64,000 nucleotides of DNA from Plantimonas leprariae (lineage in GTDB: Bacteria > Pseudomonadota > Alphaproteobacteria > Rhizobiales > Rhizobiaceae). The position numbers and the translations under genes are program-made. Position 1 is the stretch's first letter, and every line of letters begins with the position of its first letter. The DNA is taken from the NCBI RefSeq assembly GCF_008802405.1, contig NZ_VZDO01000005.1, positions 1 to 64,000 of the forward strand. The letters are read 5' to 3'. A model generated the notes under the pieces. That model ran no database searches and was not told the origin of the DNA. It worked only from the letters and a program-made list of their open reading frames with translations. Of this stretch, positions 24,774-32,869 are shown one piece after another.

Positions 24774-25606
24774 TCTCGCGTCGTCGTTTCCTTCACACCA
24801 CCGCCAGCGCTGGCCTCGCCACCGCAGCGGCCGGCAGCGTGCTTACCGTGGAGGCAGCATCGACTGCTGCCGCCGATCCGCTCGCCACCCACATCGATGC
24901 GCTGCTGGTGGAGTACCTCGCCGAGGCGCAGGACGAGTGGCGCATCGCTCGCGCGATGGACGCTGCCGAGAAGGCGATGCCGGCCTGGGCGCAACCCGGT
25001 CCAAGCCGTCTCCTGCACGACGGCACGAAGGGCGGCGCGACGTCGGGCTGGCCGGAAGTCGCCGAGTTGCCGCTCCCACCCGTCAAGGAGCATGGCTTCG
25101 AGATCATCCGCCGAGGACCGAGGGACTACTGGCAAGCCCGGAAGGCGGCGCTGTACGCCGGCGGCGCGTTCGAGAAGCAGCCGGACGGCTCGTTCACGCA
25201 TCGCATGCCCAGGCTGCTGAAGGGCGAGGAGCGCCGGCGGGTGCGTCTCGAAACGATTGCGGGCATGCGCAAGCTCGTCGCGCGTCGCCGCGAGCAGCTC
25301 GCGTGGAAGGCCGCCGTTGGCCTGACGCGACTGGAGGCGGCCTACGACGCCGCCTATGAGCGGCGCTGGGCGGTGCGCGAGCGCATCGAGGCGGAAGCGA
25401 CTGGCGTCTCGCCTGCGGAACTCGGCATGCTGGCGCTGTTCGAGTACGCGCACGAGCAGGACGACTTCAGCCTCGTGCTGCTTCGTCGGCTGGCTCCGGC
25501 ACTGATGGGGCACCTACGGCGTGTCGTCGACGACATGATCGCCAACGGCGCGGCCGACATCAACGAGACGCTGTTCCTTGGCCGGCCGGAAGGGAGGGCG
25601 TCCTGA
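24770..25606 (+). CDS. Tat-signal hypothetical protein 2
   Basis: The ORF encodes 278 residues with MISRRRFLHTTASAGLATAA, a second twin-arginine signal. The mature part is a mostly helical, charged protein (ETIAGMRKLVARRREQLAWK, AAYERRWAVRERIEAEATGV). Overlaps of four bases upstream and one base downstream tie it to its neighbours. The function is unknown. Confidence 0.7.
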   Translation: MISRRRFLHTTASAGLATAAAGSVLTVEAASTAAADPLATHIDALLVEYLAEAQDEWRIARAMDAAEKAMPAWAQPGPSRLLHDGTKGGATSGWPEVAELPLPPVKEHGFEIIRRGPRDYWQARKAALYAGGAFEKQPDGSFTHRMPRLLKGEERRRVRLETIAGMRKLVARRREQLAWKAAVGLTRLEAAYDAAYERRWAVRERIEAEATGVSPAELGMLALFEYAHEQDDFSLVLLRRLAPALMGHLRRVVDDMIANGAADINETLFLGRPEGRAS

Positions 25607-25917
25607 TGGGCGGCCCGTCCCCGATCGAGGCGTTCGCGCCGCTCGCAAACCCCTTGGCCGAGCGCGTCGCCGCGCTGGCCGCCCGGATCGGCCGAGAGAC
25701 GGCGGACTGCGCCATCCTGATGTTCGCGCTACCGATGCCGGCCGACGTTAGGGAGCGGTTCGAGACCGAGACGCTCGTGGCGATCGGCGAGCTGCTGGAC
25801 GAGTTCGGGCAGGTCACGCCGGGCGACAAGGAACGCTTCCGGCAGATCGCCAGCCTCGCCCTCGACCGGCGGCTGGCGCACCACGCCATGCAGGGTATCG
25901 CAGGAGGGGTGGCGTGA
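25606..25917 (+). CDS. Small hypothetical protein
   Basis: The ORF encodes 103 residues, helical: LAERVAALAARIGRETADCA, LIM-like hydrophobic strand, then ETETLVAIGELLDEFGQVTP. It is coupled on both sides (TGATG overlap upstream; stop at the next ATG). No family is recognised. Confidence 0.6.
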   Translation: MGGPSPIEAFAPLANPLAERVAALAARIGRETADCAILMFALPMPADVRERFETETLVAIGELLDEFGQVTPGDKERFRQIASLALDRRLAHHAMQGIAGGVA

Positions 25918-26162
25918 TGGCTACGCTGCTTGCCTACAACCCCGACCGGTTCCGAACCGCGGCAGCGAAACAGCGGATGCGCATTCGCGATCGGTTGCGA
26001 AAACGGATCGCTGCCGAGATCCAACGGCTTGTCGACATCCTCGACGAACTGGACGGCGATGCGGACTTCGAACCGTCGCTCGGCTGGACGAAGACAATGG
26101 CCTGGGGAGCAACGGATGATCGGGAGGAGCCCCACGCCGCTGCGTGTTGCGCCGAGACGTAG
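25917..26162 (+). CDS. Small acidic hypothetical protein, prophage type
   Basis: The ORF encodes 81 residues. The pattern AAEIQRLVDILDELDGDADF then EPSLGW resembles a group of small acidic Rhizobiales prophage proteins with LxxLDxLDGDxDLEPSLG. CAGGAGGGG precedes the start, and a GTG one codon earlier is also possible. It is the last clear gene of the operon begun at 23678. Confidence 0.6.
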   Translation: MATLLAYNPDRFRTAAAKQRMRIRDRLRKRIAAEIQRLVDILDELDGDADFEPSLGWTKTMAWGATDDREEPHAAACCAET

Positions 26163-26288
26163 AGGTCTGGTCACTCGACGCTTCCGCCGATCCGTAGCGA
26201 CGCAACAGTAGGCGGCACAGTTCTTGGCGCTTCCCCGCCAATAATCATTACAATAGTCTAGCTTGTTCGGACGGCGGGAGAGCGGATC

Positions 26289-26435
26289 GTGACGTACAAC
26301 GTTGATTATGCCACTTGGGGACGCGGCGGGATCAACCAAATTAATGACACTCTATGTGTGGCGCGCGGCATCTTGTTCGGGATTGCGATCAGCGCCATGG
26401 TCTGGCTTGGCATTGCCATCACTGTCCTGAGCTGA
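26289..26435 (+). CDS. 48-residue membrane peptide
   Basis: The frame starts at GTG 26289 after GGGAG and encodes a short hydrophilic N-terminus followed by one membrane helix, GILFGIAISAMVWLGIAITV. A TACAAT -10-like box lies near 26247, with TTGGCG about 19 bases before it. No family can be named. Confidence 0.5.
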   Translation: MTYNVDYATWGRGGINQINDTLCVARGILFGIAISAMVWLGIAITVLS

Positions 26436-26645
26436 AACTTTCAGTTCCGGCTGGGTTAGGACCCCGGGCAAACATCAAGACAGGGTACTACCAGCGCCAT
26501 CACTCGTGACTGACCGCCGGCTTTCGCCCCGGCAGGAATTTTCCTCTGAATTGATTTGTTTAATTGCCGGAGATTAGCCGGCTGTGTGAGAACTACCCCG
26601 TCAGGAGCCTTCATCCCCAGCATAACCGGCATAGGCAGGGCAGGC

Positions 26646-27107
26646 ATGAGCAGTGCAGCGCAGGGTCGCTCGAAAACGACCGAACCCACTATCAGCAAAC
26701 CGTCTGTCGAAGAAATGCTTGGCCTCACACCACAGGCGGCTGAGCCAAAGGCCTTCTATCGCATCGGCGACTTATCCAGAGAGTTTGGTGTCACCTTACG
26801 CACGCTTCGGTTCTATGAGGATCGTGGCCTCTTACAGCCTACGCGCCGGGGGGTTACGAGAATTTACTCGTCAATGGATTACCGGCGCCTTCGGCTGATA
26901 CTGCTGTGCAAGACGCTTGGCTTCTCTCTCACCGAGATCCAGCGCCTTGTTGAGCACTACCTTCATACGACTTCGCCGAAGCGACAGCTCGATGAGCTGC
27001 GAGCGGCGTTCCAACGGCAACGCTCGCAGCTTTTGTCGCAACGCGAGGGATTGGAAGCGTCGATGGCCGCCATTGACGCATCGCTTGCTGCCCTGAAAGC
27101 GGCATAG
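26646..27107 (+). CDS. MerR-family transcriptional regulator
   Basis: The ORF encodes 153 residues. FYRIGDLSREFGVTLRTLRF then YEDRGLLQPTRRGVTRIYSS is the MerR winged helix-turn-helix, followed by the dimerisation coiled coil. No cysteine-rich metal-binding loop or effector domain is present, so it belongs to the short MerR group. AGGGCAGG precedes the ATG. The Ser/Thr-rich 45-residue N-terminal extension is unusual. A terminator lies about 110 bases downstream. Confidence 0.88.
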   Translation: MSSAAQGRSKTTEPTISKPSVEEMLGLTPQAAEPKAFYRIGDLSREFGVTLRTLRFYEDRGLLQPTRRGVTRIYSSMDYRRLRLILLCKTLGFSLTEIQRLVEHYLHTTSPKRQLDELRAAFQRQRSQLLSQREGLEASMAAIDASLAALKAA

Positions 27108-27218
27108 GCAAGCAAAGAGCGATAACGTTCCTGCGACGCGAAATACGCTGCCGCTGGACATTGTCAAAACCTGACGATCATGGGATGGTCGTCAGGCAAG
27201 TACTCCAATCAGAACATT

Positions 27219-27251
27219 GCCCGCCCGGCTCGCCATGGCGGGCTTTCTTTT
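27219..27251 (+). terminator. Rho-independent terminator
   Basis: GCCCGCC pairs with GGCGGGC across an eleven-base loop and is followed by TTTCTTTT. It could end the merR transcript or a short RNA starting after 27110. Confidence 0.75.
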
Positions 27252-27394
27252 GGTGGCAGCGTCGTCTTGCTGGGGAGACAACGCTGTCTGCCGATGTGGA
27301 GGAAAGTTTGGGGCTTGAGCCTCCGGCTTCATCGACACCAGCACGCTAGTTCACTGAGCATTCGCTTGTCCACGAATGATAGGCCTTCGGGCGA

Positions 27395-27631
27395 CTAGTC
27401 GACCGCTTTTTTAAAAGCCTCCAAGCTGATCTCGATCGCCGGCCAATCCTCGTCTTTGAACCAAAGGCGAGCGACGCGGCCTTCACCAAAACCAGCGAGC
27501 CAAGCATCTCGGAAATGTCGATGCTTGCCGGGTTGCCACGGGCACATGTTTGCGCTGCTCGTGAGATCGGAACCGACGAAGCGACCCGCGGCTCGCGCCA
27601 GTGCCAGACCCTTCTCACCCATTATTCGCAT
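27395..27631 (-). CDS. Ribosome modulation factor-like (Rmf/CrpP family) protein
   Basis: The ORF encodes 78 residues. GLALARAAGRFVGSDLTSSA then NMCPWQPGKHRHFRDAWLAG and FGEGR follow the Rmf/CrpP pattern of an N-terminal G--A---G helix, a C/NP segment and a W--G helix. Rmf hibernates ribosomes as 100S dimers, and CrpP-type relatives have been linked to ciprofloxacin phosphorylation. A C-terminal extension of about 30 residues is unusual. ATG at 27622 is an alternative start. Confidence 0.6.
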   Translation of the reverse strand: MRIMGEKGLALARAAGRFVGSDLTSSANMCPWQPGKHRHFRDAWLAGFGEGRVARLWFKDEDWPAIEISLEAFKKAVD

Positions 27632-27738
27632 CCGTCACGGCGTTAACTGAACTTCGCCGCGGCCTTTTCAGCGAACTCTTGGCTGGTCTCAGCACTCTGA
27701 CGTCGGGCGCGCTGGCTGGTCGGCGGCAGTGAGACGGG

Positions 27739-28213
27739 CTAGCGAAGACGACTAAGCCGCGACAACACAGCGATGTTAGCTGTCGTAAGATTTGTCAGGA
27801 GTTCGGCGTCTTCCCCAATCGCATGCGATAGCTCACGCTCCAGTCGGCAGTGAGCTTGGCGGGCAGCGTCCGCAATGCTCTCCCTTTTCGGTCAGCCGCA
27901 GGCGCACACGCCGCTGATCCTCAATATAGACGCCCTTCGTCACCCAGCCTTTCCCACAGAGAATGTCGGCCATTTTCGATATCGTCGACATCCTGACGGA
28001 GAGCTGCTGAGCCGCTTCGGTGACGTACGTATCGCCATTGTCCGCGAGGCAAAGCAGGAGCTGATCCTGTCCTGCAGCAAGTTCAAGTTCGACCAGGCTA
28101 ATATTGAGGAGCTGCCGAATGGATTTGGAGATCGAGAGGAGTGAGGGAACGACTCCGGCGTTCGGTACCGGCGTGGCACTCACGGCGGAAGGCTGAATGG
28201 CTGCGCGTATCAT
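27739..28213 (-). pseudogene. MarR-family regulator, frameshifted
   Basis: From the ATG at 28213 the frame gives a MarR winged helix (EAAQQLSVRMSTISKMADIL, RRVRLRLTEKGE) and then meets a premature stop. Changing frame at about 27880-27884 continues the family sequence as SIADAARQAHCRLERELSHA, IGEDAELLTNLTTANIAVLS to a stop at 27739. A two-base deletion or one-base insertion in the AAAAGGGAGAG run explains this. It is paralogous to the intact divergent MarR at 28485. Confidence 0.82.
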
Positions 28214-28484
28214 GCCCACCGCTTTCGCTTCATGGCGATGGGAAACGAACTTGACCGCGCTCGAAAAAGTTGCGGGGGGAAATCGTAGCTGTCGACGGAT
28301 CGAACGCACTGCGCACGTCTATCGATGCGTCATCCTGCAGATGCGCAAGACGGTGGGGAAGGGTTGCGGCAGCCATGATCTATGTGCGACGCAATCACGG
28401 CCTCCGTAGTAGGAAAGAGCATTGACCAATGTGCCAGGCCTAGCAACCGTTTCGTCCGGCCCGACGTCATAGCGGAGTGATGGC

Positions 28485-28982
28485 GTGTCGATTTCCAGTG
28501 AAGACGCGATCAAGTGGGACGACTTCGGTGTCGATCAGAATGGGGGTAGAGCGGCCGATCCACCTCTGGTGCCGCTGCTGCTGTCCGTAGCTCGCAGCGT
28601 TCGAACGCTGCACGAGATCATCTTGCGAGGCACCGGCATCGAGAGGGGACAGGATGAACTGCTGATCGTCTTGAAGGGCCGCCGACTGGCAGTGCGAGAT
28701 TTGGCAATCGAACTCGGCATCCGACCCTCGACGGTGTCGAAGATGATCGATCGGATGGCGGTTAATGGGTATGTCGTTCGCTCAAGCAATCAGTTCGACG
28801 AGCGTCTTGTAATGGTTGGTCTGACGGAGAAGGGTCGAGACGCAACGTTGCGCGTCGAAGCAGCGCATCAGGCTTTCGAGGCGGAGTTGCGGAAGGCGTT
28901 GGGACGAGAGGCGGAGCGAGATGTCCTGAAGCTCCTGAGCGTTGATTACGTGCTGGAAAAGCGGCTTCGCCGGCATCGATAA
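28485..28982 (+). CDS. MarR-family transcriptional regulator
   Basis: The ORF encodes 165 residues: LLLSVARSVRTLHEIILRGT, GQDELLIVLKGRRLAVRDLA, IELGIRPSTVSKMIDRMAVN (recognition helix) and the wing QFDERLVMVGLTEKG. GTG at 28485 has GGAG about eight bases upstream. The 271-base gap to the divergent, frameshifted paralog probably holds both promoters. The ligand is unknown. Confidence 0.87.
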   Translation: MSISSEDAIKWDDFGVDQNGGRAADPPLVPLLLSVARSVRTLHEIILRGTGIERGQDELLIVLKGRRLAVRDLAIELGIRPSTVSKMIDRMAVNGYVVRSSNQFDERLVMVGLTEKGRDATLRVEAAHQAFEAELRKALGREAERDVLKLLSVDYVLEKRLRRHR

Positions 28983-28991
28983 CGCAAGCAG

Positions 28992-29156
28992 CTATGCCAA
29001 CTCTGCCCTCTCAATTACCTCGTACTCGAACCAGCATCCCTCACTTGAGATCTGTACTGGGCGTCTGGCTCGCAGATCATCCCGCATTTGGACGAAAACG
29101 GGCGAAGGCAGGGTCTTGGAAGCGTGCTCCAAAATTCCGTCGAGCGGTGCGGTCAT
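28992..29156 (-). CDS. Small hypothetical protein
   Basis: The ORF encodes 54 residues from MTAPLDGILEHASKTLPSPV with MRDDLRARRPVQISSEGCWF. The pattern recalls small island proteins of Rhizobiales, but support is limited to composition. The frame stays open upstream to 29216. Confidence 0.4.
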   Translation of the reverse strand: MTAPLDGILEHASKTLPSPVFVQMRDDLRARRPVQISSEGCWFEYEVIERAELA

Positions 29157-29289
29157 GATCAATCTACGGACAATAGACGTGCAGTAAGTGACGCGGACTT
29201 GGGGCTGCGCATGCATGGAGCGTCTGTACGAACCACGCCTACTGAGCGATACGTGGAAGTCGTCGGGTGGCTACCGAACTCCTCGGCGA

Positions 29290-29496
29290 TCAACCAGCCA
29301 CGCCCTCGTCCACAAGCTGCCGACCGAGTTCGGTCAGCCGACGCGCGGCCGTACATGCGATCCCGAACCGGGCCAGCACAATCAGGTTCGTCTCGTGAGG
29401 GGCGGGCAACGGGTTCGGCACTGAGCCGAGACGGTGGTCAAGTCGGATCATCGTGCGGCGCTGCTCGGACGTGAAGTCGTTAAGCGACAGTCTCAC
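29290..29496 (-). CDS. Small paralog family protein 4
   Basis: The ORF encodes 68 residues: MRLSLNDFTSEQRRTMIRLD, HRLGSVPNPLP, LARFGIACTAARRLTELGRQ, LVDEGVAG. It is clearly related to the protein at 21267-21503, eight kilobases away. The GTG start overlaps the stop of the upstream gene (GTGA). Confidence 0.7.
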   Translation of the reverse strand: MRLSLNDFTSEQRRTMIRLDHRLGSVPNPLPAPHETNLIVLARFGIACTAARRLTELGRQLVDEGVAG

Positions 29497-29678
29497 TCGG
29501 CTGCGTCCGGCACGGGGTCGACGAACTCCTCGCTGCGCAGGATCAGCGATCCACCGCGGCGCTCTATCTCGAGCATGAGAGGCCGGATCGTATGCCGAGC
29601 CATGCGCTCCAGCTCCTCGCTGGGCAGACGCTCTAGGCGCTCACGTACTTCGTCAGCCACGATCATTCTATCGCTCAC
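29493..29678 (-). CDS. Small hypothetical protein coupled to paralog 4
   Basis: The ORF encodes 61 acidic helical residues (MIVADEVRERLERLPSEELE, RMARHTIRPLMLEIERRGGS). It starts at GTG 29678 or ATG 29666 and overlaps the next gene by four bases. It could be a partner of the paralog protein, but no family is recognised. Confidence 0.55.
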   Translation of the reverse strand: MSDRMIVADEVRERLERLPSEELERMARHTIRPLMLEIERRGGSLILRSEEFVDPVPDAAE

Positions 29679-29749
29679 TGATCTTGCTACTTTTCGTAGA
29701 CCATGCAGGGCTGCGGATTACGCCTGGAGGATGGCGGCAGGAGCATGGC

Positions 29750-29941
29750 ATGGCATTCGGCGACGAGCCGCCTGAGAATGATAACCGCACTCGCGACGAC
29801 GTGCTCGACGAAATTGCAAACCTCACGTTGCAATCATATCAGTTGGCAAAGGGCATGGATCACCACTTTCTGATGTATCTGATCGGCATGGTCCTCATCG
29901 AAGTGGGCTACGAGACCACTGGCAGCCATCCTGAAGGTTGA
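29750..29941 (+). CDS. Small hypothetical protein
   Basis: The ORF encodes 63 residues starting MAFGDEPPENDNRTRDDVLD, then helical (IANLTLQSYQLAKGMDHHFL, MYLIGMVLIEVGYE). GCAGGAG lies six bases before the ATG, which fixes the start. Similar small proteins are frequent in Rhizobiales chromosomes and islands. Confidence 0.6.
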   Translation: MAFGDEPPENDNRTRDDVLDEIANLTLQSYQLAKGMDHHFLMYLIGMVLIEVGYETTGSHPEG

Positions 29942-30112
29942 TCAGCGGGCTTCCTATGATTATGGCGAACATCGCCGTCCTGCAACAGCAGGTTGATGCG
30001 ATCAGCAAGCGGAAGCGGGCGGAATACTACCCAACGTCGCCGAGCCCAATCATCCTGGCAGTGCGCTGAACAAGACGTCTGCTGTGCGATGCAGGCAGGA
30101 AGGCAGTAGGCA

Positions 30113-30310
30113 TTAGCCTGATCGTGGGACCGAACCAAAGGTGGCCACGACGTCGCCGATCTCGTCGAGGACCGCCACGCCGACATAGTCTGCGGCCATG
30201 TGCTCGGCGGCCTGTAAAGCCGCAACGCGCCCGCGGACACCGCAGTCGTCGACGGCGTAGGTGGGGCCGAGCGAGATGTAGCGCCGGATGACGTATTGCG
30301 GGTCTGGCAT
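30113..30310 (-). CDS. Small hypothetical protein (DUF6894-like)
   Basis: The ORF encodes 65 residues: MPDPQYVIRRYISLGPTYAV, DDCGVRGRVAALQAAEHMAA, VGVAVLDEIGDVVATFG. The order of strand, Asp-containing turn, helix, then a strand with DExGDxVxxF resembles DUF6894-type small proteins. The ribosome binding site is weak. Confidence 0.5.
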   Translation of the reverse strand: MPDPQYVIRRYISLGPTYAVDDCGVRGRVAALQAAEHMAADYVGVAVLDEIGDVVATFGSVPRSG

Positions 30311-30446
30311 GCGAGGCTGCCTACGCGAAACGTAAAGGGGTTCCAAGCCTCTGGCGATCTCCACGAAAGCGACGACAAGCAGCGATCAGAGAGAGACGAG
30401 GTGAGTCATCTCGTCCAAATACTCGACGATTTGGCAAGATGTTCAC

Positions 30447-30920
30447 CTACAACCGCCGCAGTTCGCCAAGTTTCAAGTTCATTGCCGACGTTGCCTCAGC
30501 GCTCAGTTCACCAACCACGTCACATCTGCCCGTCGAGTATTCCGAACGATCCATGCCGTCGCTTGAGGCTTGCAATCGTCGTACCGCAAACATCGCATCC
30601 CGGTGTTTTTCGTACGCTGCGGCGTAAAGGGCGGAAGGATGACCGTCAGGGCCGCTCGTCGCCTCGATCTGGATGAGCCAAGCACCAACGTTGTTGCCGA
30701 TGGTGCGGTGGGGAGCCGTACGAAGAGGGCGCTGAACTTTTGGCACAATCGAAAACGCTGCTCGTCGACGAAGAGCTTTCAAAGATCTCGCCCAAAAGTC
30801 CAACTGTTGAACAGTCTCCCTGAGATTACCAAGGCTTCCAATCAACCCGTCGGTGTTGCTGCCGTTTGTTGCAGCGTCGGATTCAGCCAGATCCGACGCA
30901 TTGTTTTTGCTCCCGTCCAT
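30447..30920 (-). CDS. Hypothetical protein downstream of the chemoreceptor
   Basis: The ORF encodes 157 residues and starts five bases after the chemoreceptor stop on the same strand. The sequence is mixed (LIGSLGNLRETVQQLDFWAR; GNNVGAWLIQIEATSGPDGH) and shows no known domain. Position is the main support. Confidence 0.4.
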   Translation of the reverse strand: MDGSKNNASDLAESDAATNGSNTDGLIGSLGNLRETVQQLDFWARSLKALRRRAAFSIVPKVQRPLRTAPHRTIGNNVGAWLIQIEATSGPDGHPSALYAAAYEKHRDAMFAVRRLQASSDGMDRSEYSTGRCDVVGELSAEATSAMNLKLGELRRL

Positions 30921-30925
30921 GCCGA

Positions 30926-32869
30926 TCAGAACTCTTCCCAGCTGTCGGCGGCGGCTTTCGGCTGCGCGCCGCCCTGGCCGCTGTGCTTCATCTGCGCGAC
31001 GGGCGCGGGCGTGGGCCTGTGGGCCGGCGCCGCTGCGGTGGGACGCTGCGCGGCGCGGGATGGCGCCGAACCGGCCCGGCCGCTTGTGGCCCGGGTGCGG
31101 AACCGCTCGGTCAGCCCGGCCAGTTCCTTGGTCTCACCGCTCAAGGACTGCGCTGCCGCCGTCGTCTCCTCCACCATCGCGGCGTTCTGCTGCGTGACCT
31201 TGTCCATCTGGTCGGCCGCGGTGGAAACTTCCTTCAGGGAGACCGCCTGTTCCTTGGCCGCATGCGCAATGGTGTTGACGACCTTCGCCAAGTCGCCCAC
31301 CCCCGCCACGATCTCGTCCAAGCTCCGGCCCGACGCCGACACCAGCTCCACGCCGCGACCGACCTGCGCCGACGACGCATGGATGAGGTCCTTGATCTCC
31401 TTTGCCGCCTCCGCCGAGCGCTGCGCCAGGCCGCGCACCTCCTGCGCCACCACCGCGAACCCACGCCCCGCCTCGCCGGCCCGCGCCGCCTCGACGCCTG
31501 CATTGAGGGCGAGCAGGTTGGTCTGGAAGGCGATCTCATCAATCACTGAAATGATGCTGCCGATCTTGTTCGAAGAAGCTTCGATCTCGCCCATCGCAGC
31601 AACCGCTTCTGCAACGATGCTGCCGCCCTTCTCGGCGGTGCCCTGCGTCGTGTGCGCCGTTGCCTGCGCCTGTGCGGCGCTCGCCGCCGTGTCGTTGACG
31701 CCACGCGTCACCTCGCTGAGCGCCGCCACCGTCTGCTCCAGGCTCGCCGCCTGCTGCTCAGTGCGCTGCGACAGGTCGCCCGCCGCCACCGTGATCTGAC
31801 CTAGCCCGACCCGGATCGTTCCCACCGCGCCGACTACTGAGCCGATCGCGTCCTCCAGCGAGCCGACCGCATCGTTGAACTTCGTGCGGATCGGCTCGAA
31901 TTCCGGCGCGACGGGACCTGCCATGCGAACCGTCAGGTCGCCCTGCGAAAGACCGTTGAAGCCGACCTCCACCGCATGCACGAACACCCGCAGGTCCTCG
32001 GCCTTGGCATTGTCGATCGCCGCCTGCCGGTCGCGGCTCAAAGCCTGCGCCTGCCGGCTTTCCTCGGCTTCCGCTTCGAGGGCTTTGTTCTGGTTCGCCG
32101 CGTCCTTGAACACCTGCACGGCCTTCGCCATCGCCCCGACCTCGTCGCGACGGTCCTGGCCTTCCACCGGAACATCGAGCTGGCCGGCGGCAAGCTCCTT
32201 CATCCGCCGGCCGAGCAGGCTCAGCGGACCGGTGATGCCCTTCGACGAGATGAAGAGCGCACCGCCGATGCCAAGCAGCATCCCGAGAAGAGTACCGGTC
32301 AGCGTCGTATAGATCGTCGACCAGGTGCTGGCAGTTAAAGCGTCAGAAGCCTTTTCAGTTTCAGACAGCAGCCGATCGCGGAGAGCGGTGTAGTCCTTAT
32401 CGAATTGCGCCACCGTCGCGTCCATCTTCGCGAGTGCAGCTCTCGCCGTGTTGTCGTCGTTCTTCAAACCGGCGGCAACGCCTTCGGCACCGCTTGCATC
32501 GATTTGCTTCGCGAGCGCATCAAGATTGTCGAAATCGGCTTTGGCCTCCGGAAAGTTGGGCCGGATTTCCGTCAGAAACTGCGCGGCTTTGGCCATTTCT
32601 TCCTGACGGGTTGTGGCAGAGGACTTGGCTTCGTCGCTCGCCCCGTCGTAGACCGCGACCTTGTACGACGCGTAAGACGCATCGCTGACCTTCTTGCCGG
32701 CACGGACGAGTTCGATGACGTTCGCCGCCCTCCGGTCGAGCAGATCCGAATAGGCGTCGTCGATACCTTTCATCTGCACCGCGGCGTATGCCGAGAGACC
32801 GAGCCCGATGAGGCTGACGGCAATGACCGTCCCGATGATCTTCGTCGAGATTTTGAGGTTCTGCAGCAT
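30926..32869 (-). CDS. Methyl-accepting chemotaxis protein
   Basis: The ORF encodes 647 residues. A membrane helix at about 8-30 ([20 protein letters not shown]) precedes a four-helix-bundle ligand domain. A second helix ([20 protein letters not shown]) leads to HAMP and a signalling domain with the hairpin tip [20 protein letters not shown] then [20 protein letters not shown]. The C-terminus is DSWEEF, matching the WxxF tether that recruits CheR/CheB. No che genes are nearby, so it must feed a chromosomal array. I chose the ATG giving MLQNLKIST. It is island cargo near the tRNA end. Confidence 0.93.
   Translation of the reverse strand: MLQNLKISTKIIGTVIAVSLIGLGLSAYAAVQMKGIDDAYSDLLDRRAANVIELVRAGKKVSDASYASYKVAVYDGASDEAKSSATTRQEEMAKAAQFLTEIRPNFPEAKADFDNLDALAKQIDASGAEGVAAGLKNDDNTARAALAKMDATVAQFDKDYTALRDRLLSETEKASDALTASTWSTIYTTLTGTLLGMLLGIGGALFISSKGITGPLSLLGRRMKELAAGQLDVPVEGQDRRDEVGAMAKAVQVFKDAANQNKALEAEAEESRQAQALSRDRQAAIDNAKAEDLRVFVHAVEVGFNGLSQGDLTVRMAGPVAPEFEPIRTKFNDAVGSLEDAIGSVVGAVGTIRVGLGQITVAAGDLSQRTEQQAASLEQTVAALSEVTRGVNDTAASAAQAQATAHTTQGTAEKGGSIVAEAVAAMGEIEASSNKIGSIISVIDEIAFQTNLLALNAGVEAARAGEAGRGFAVVAQEVRGLAQRSAEAAKEIKDLIHASSAQVGRGVELVSASGRSLDEIVAGVGDLAKVVNTIAHAAKEQAVSLKEVSTAADQMDKVTQQNAAMVEETTAAAQSLSGETKELAGLTERFRTRATSGRAGSAPSRAAQRPTAAAPAHRPTPAPVAQMKHSGQGGAQPKAAADSWEEF

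Noticed and set aside
27161-27349. 62-residue ORF across the merR terminator
   Set aside because: It reads through a strong hairpin and T run and has no good start signal.
30570-31799. 409-residue plus-strand frame over the chemoreceptor end
   Set aside because: It is antisense to the signalling domain, which has fully conserved motifs.
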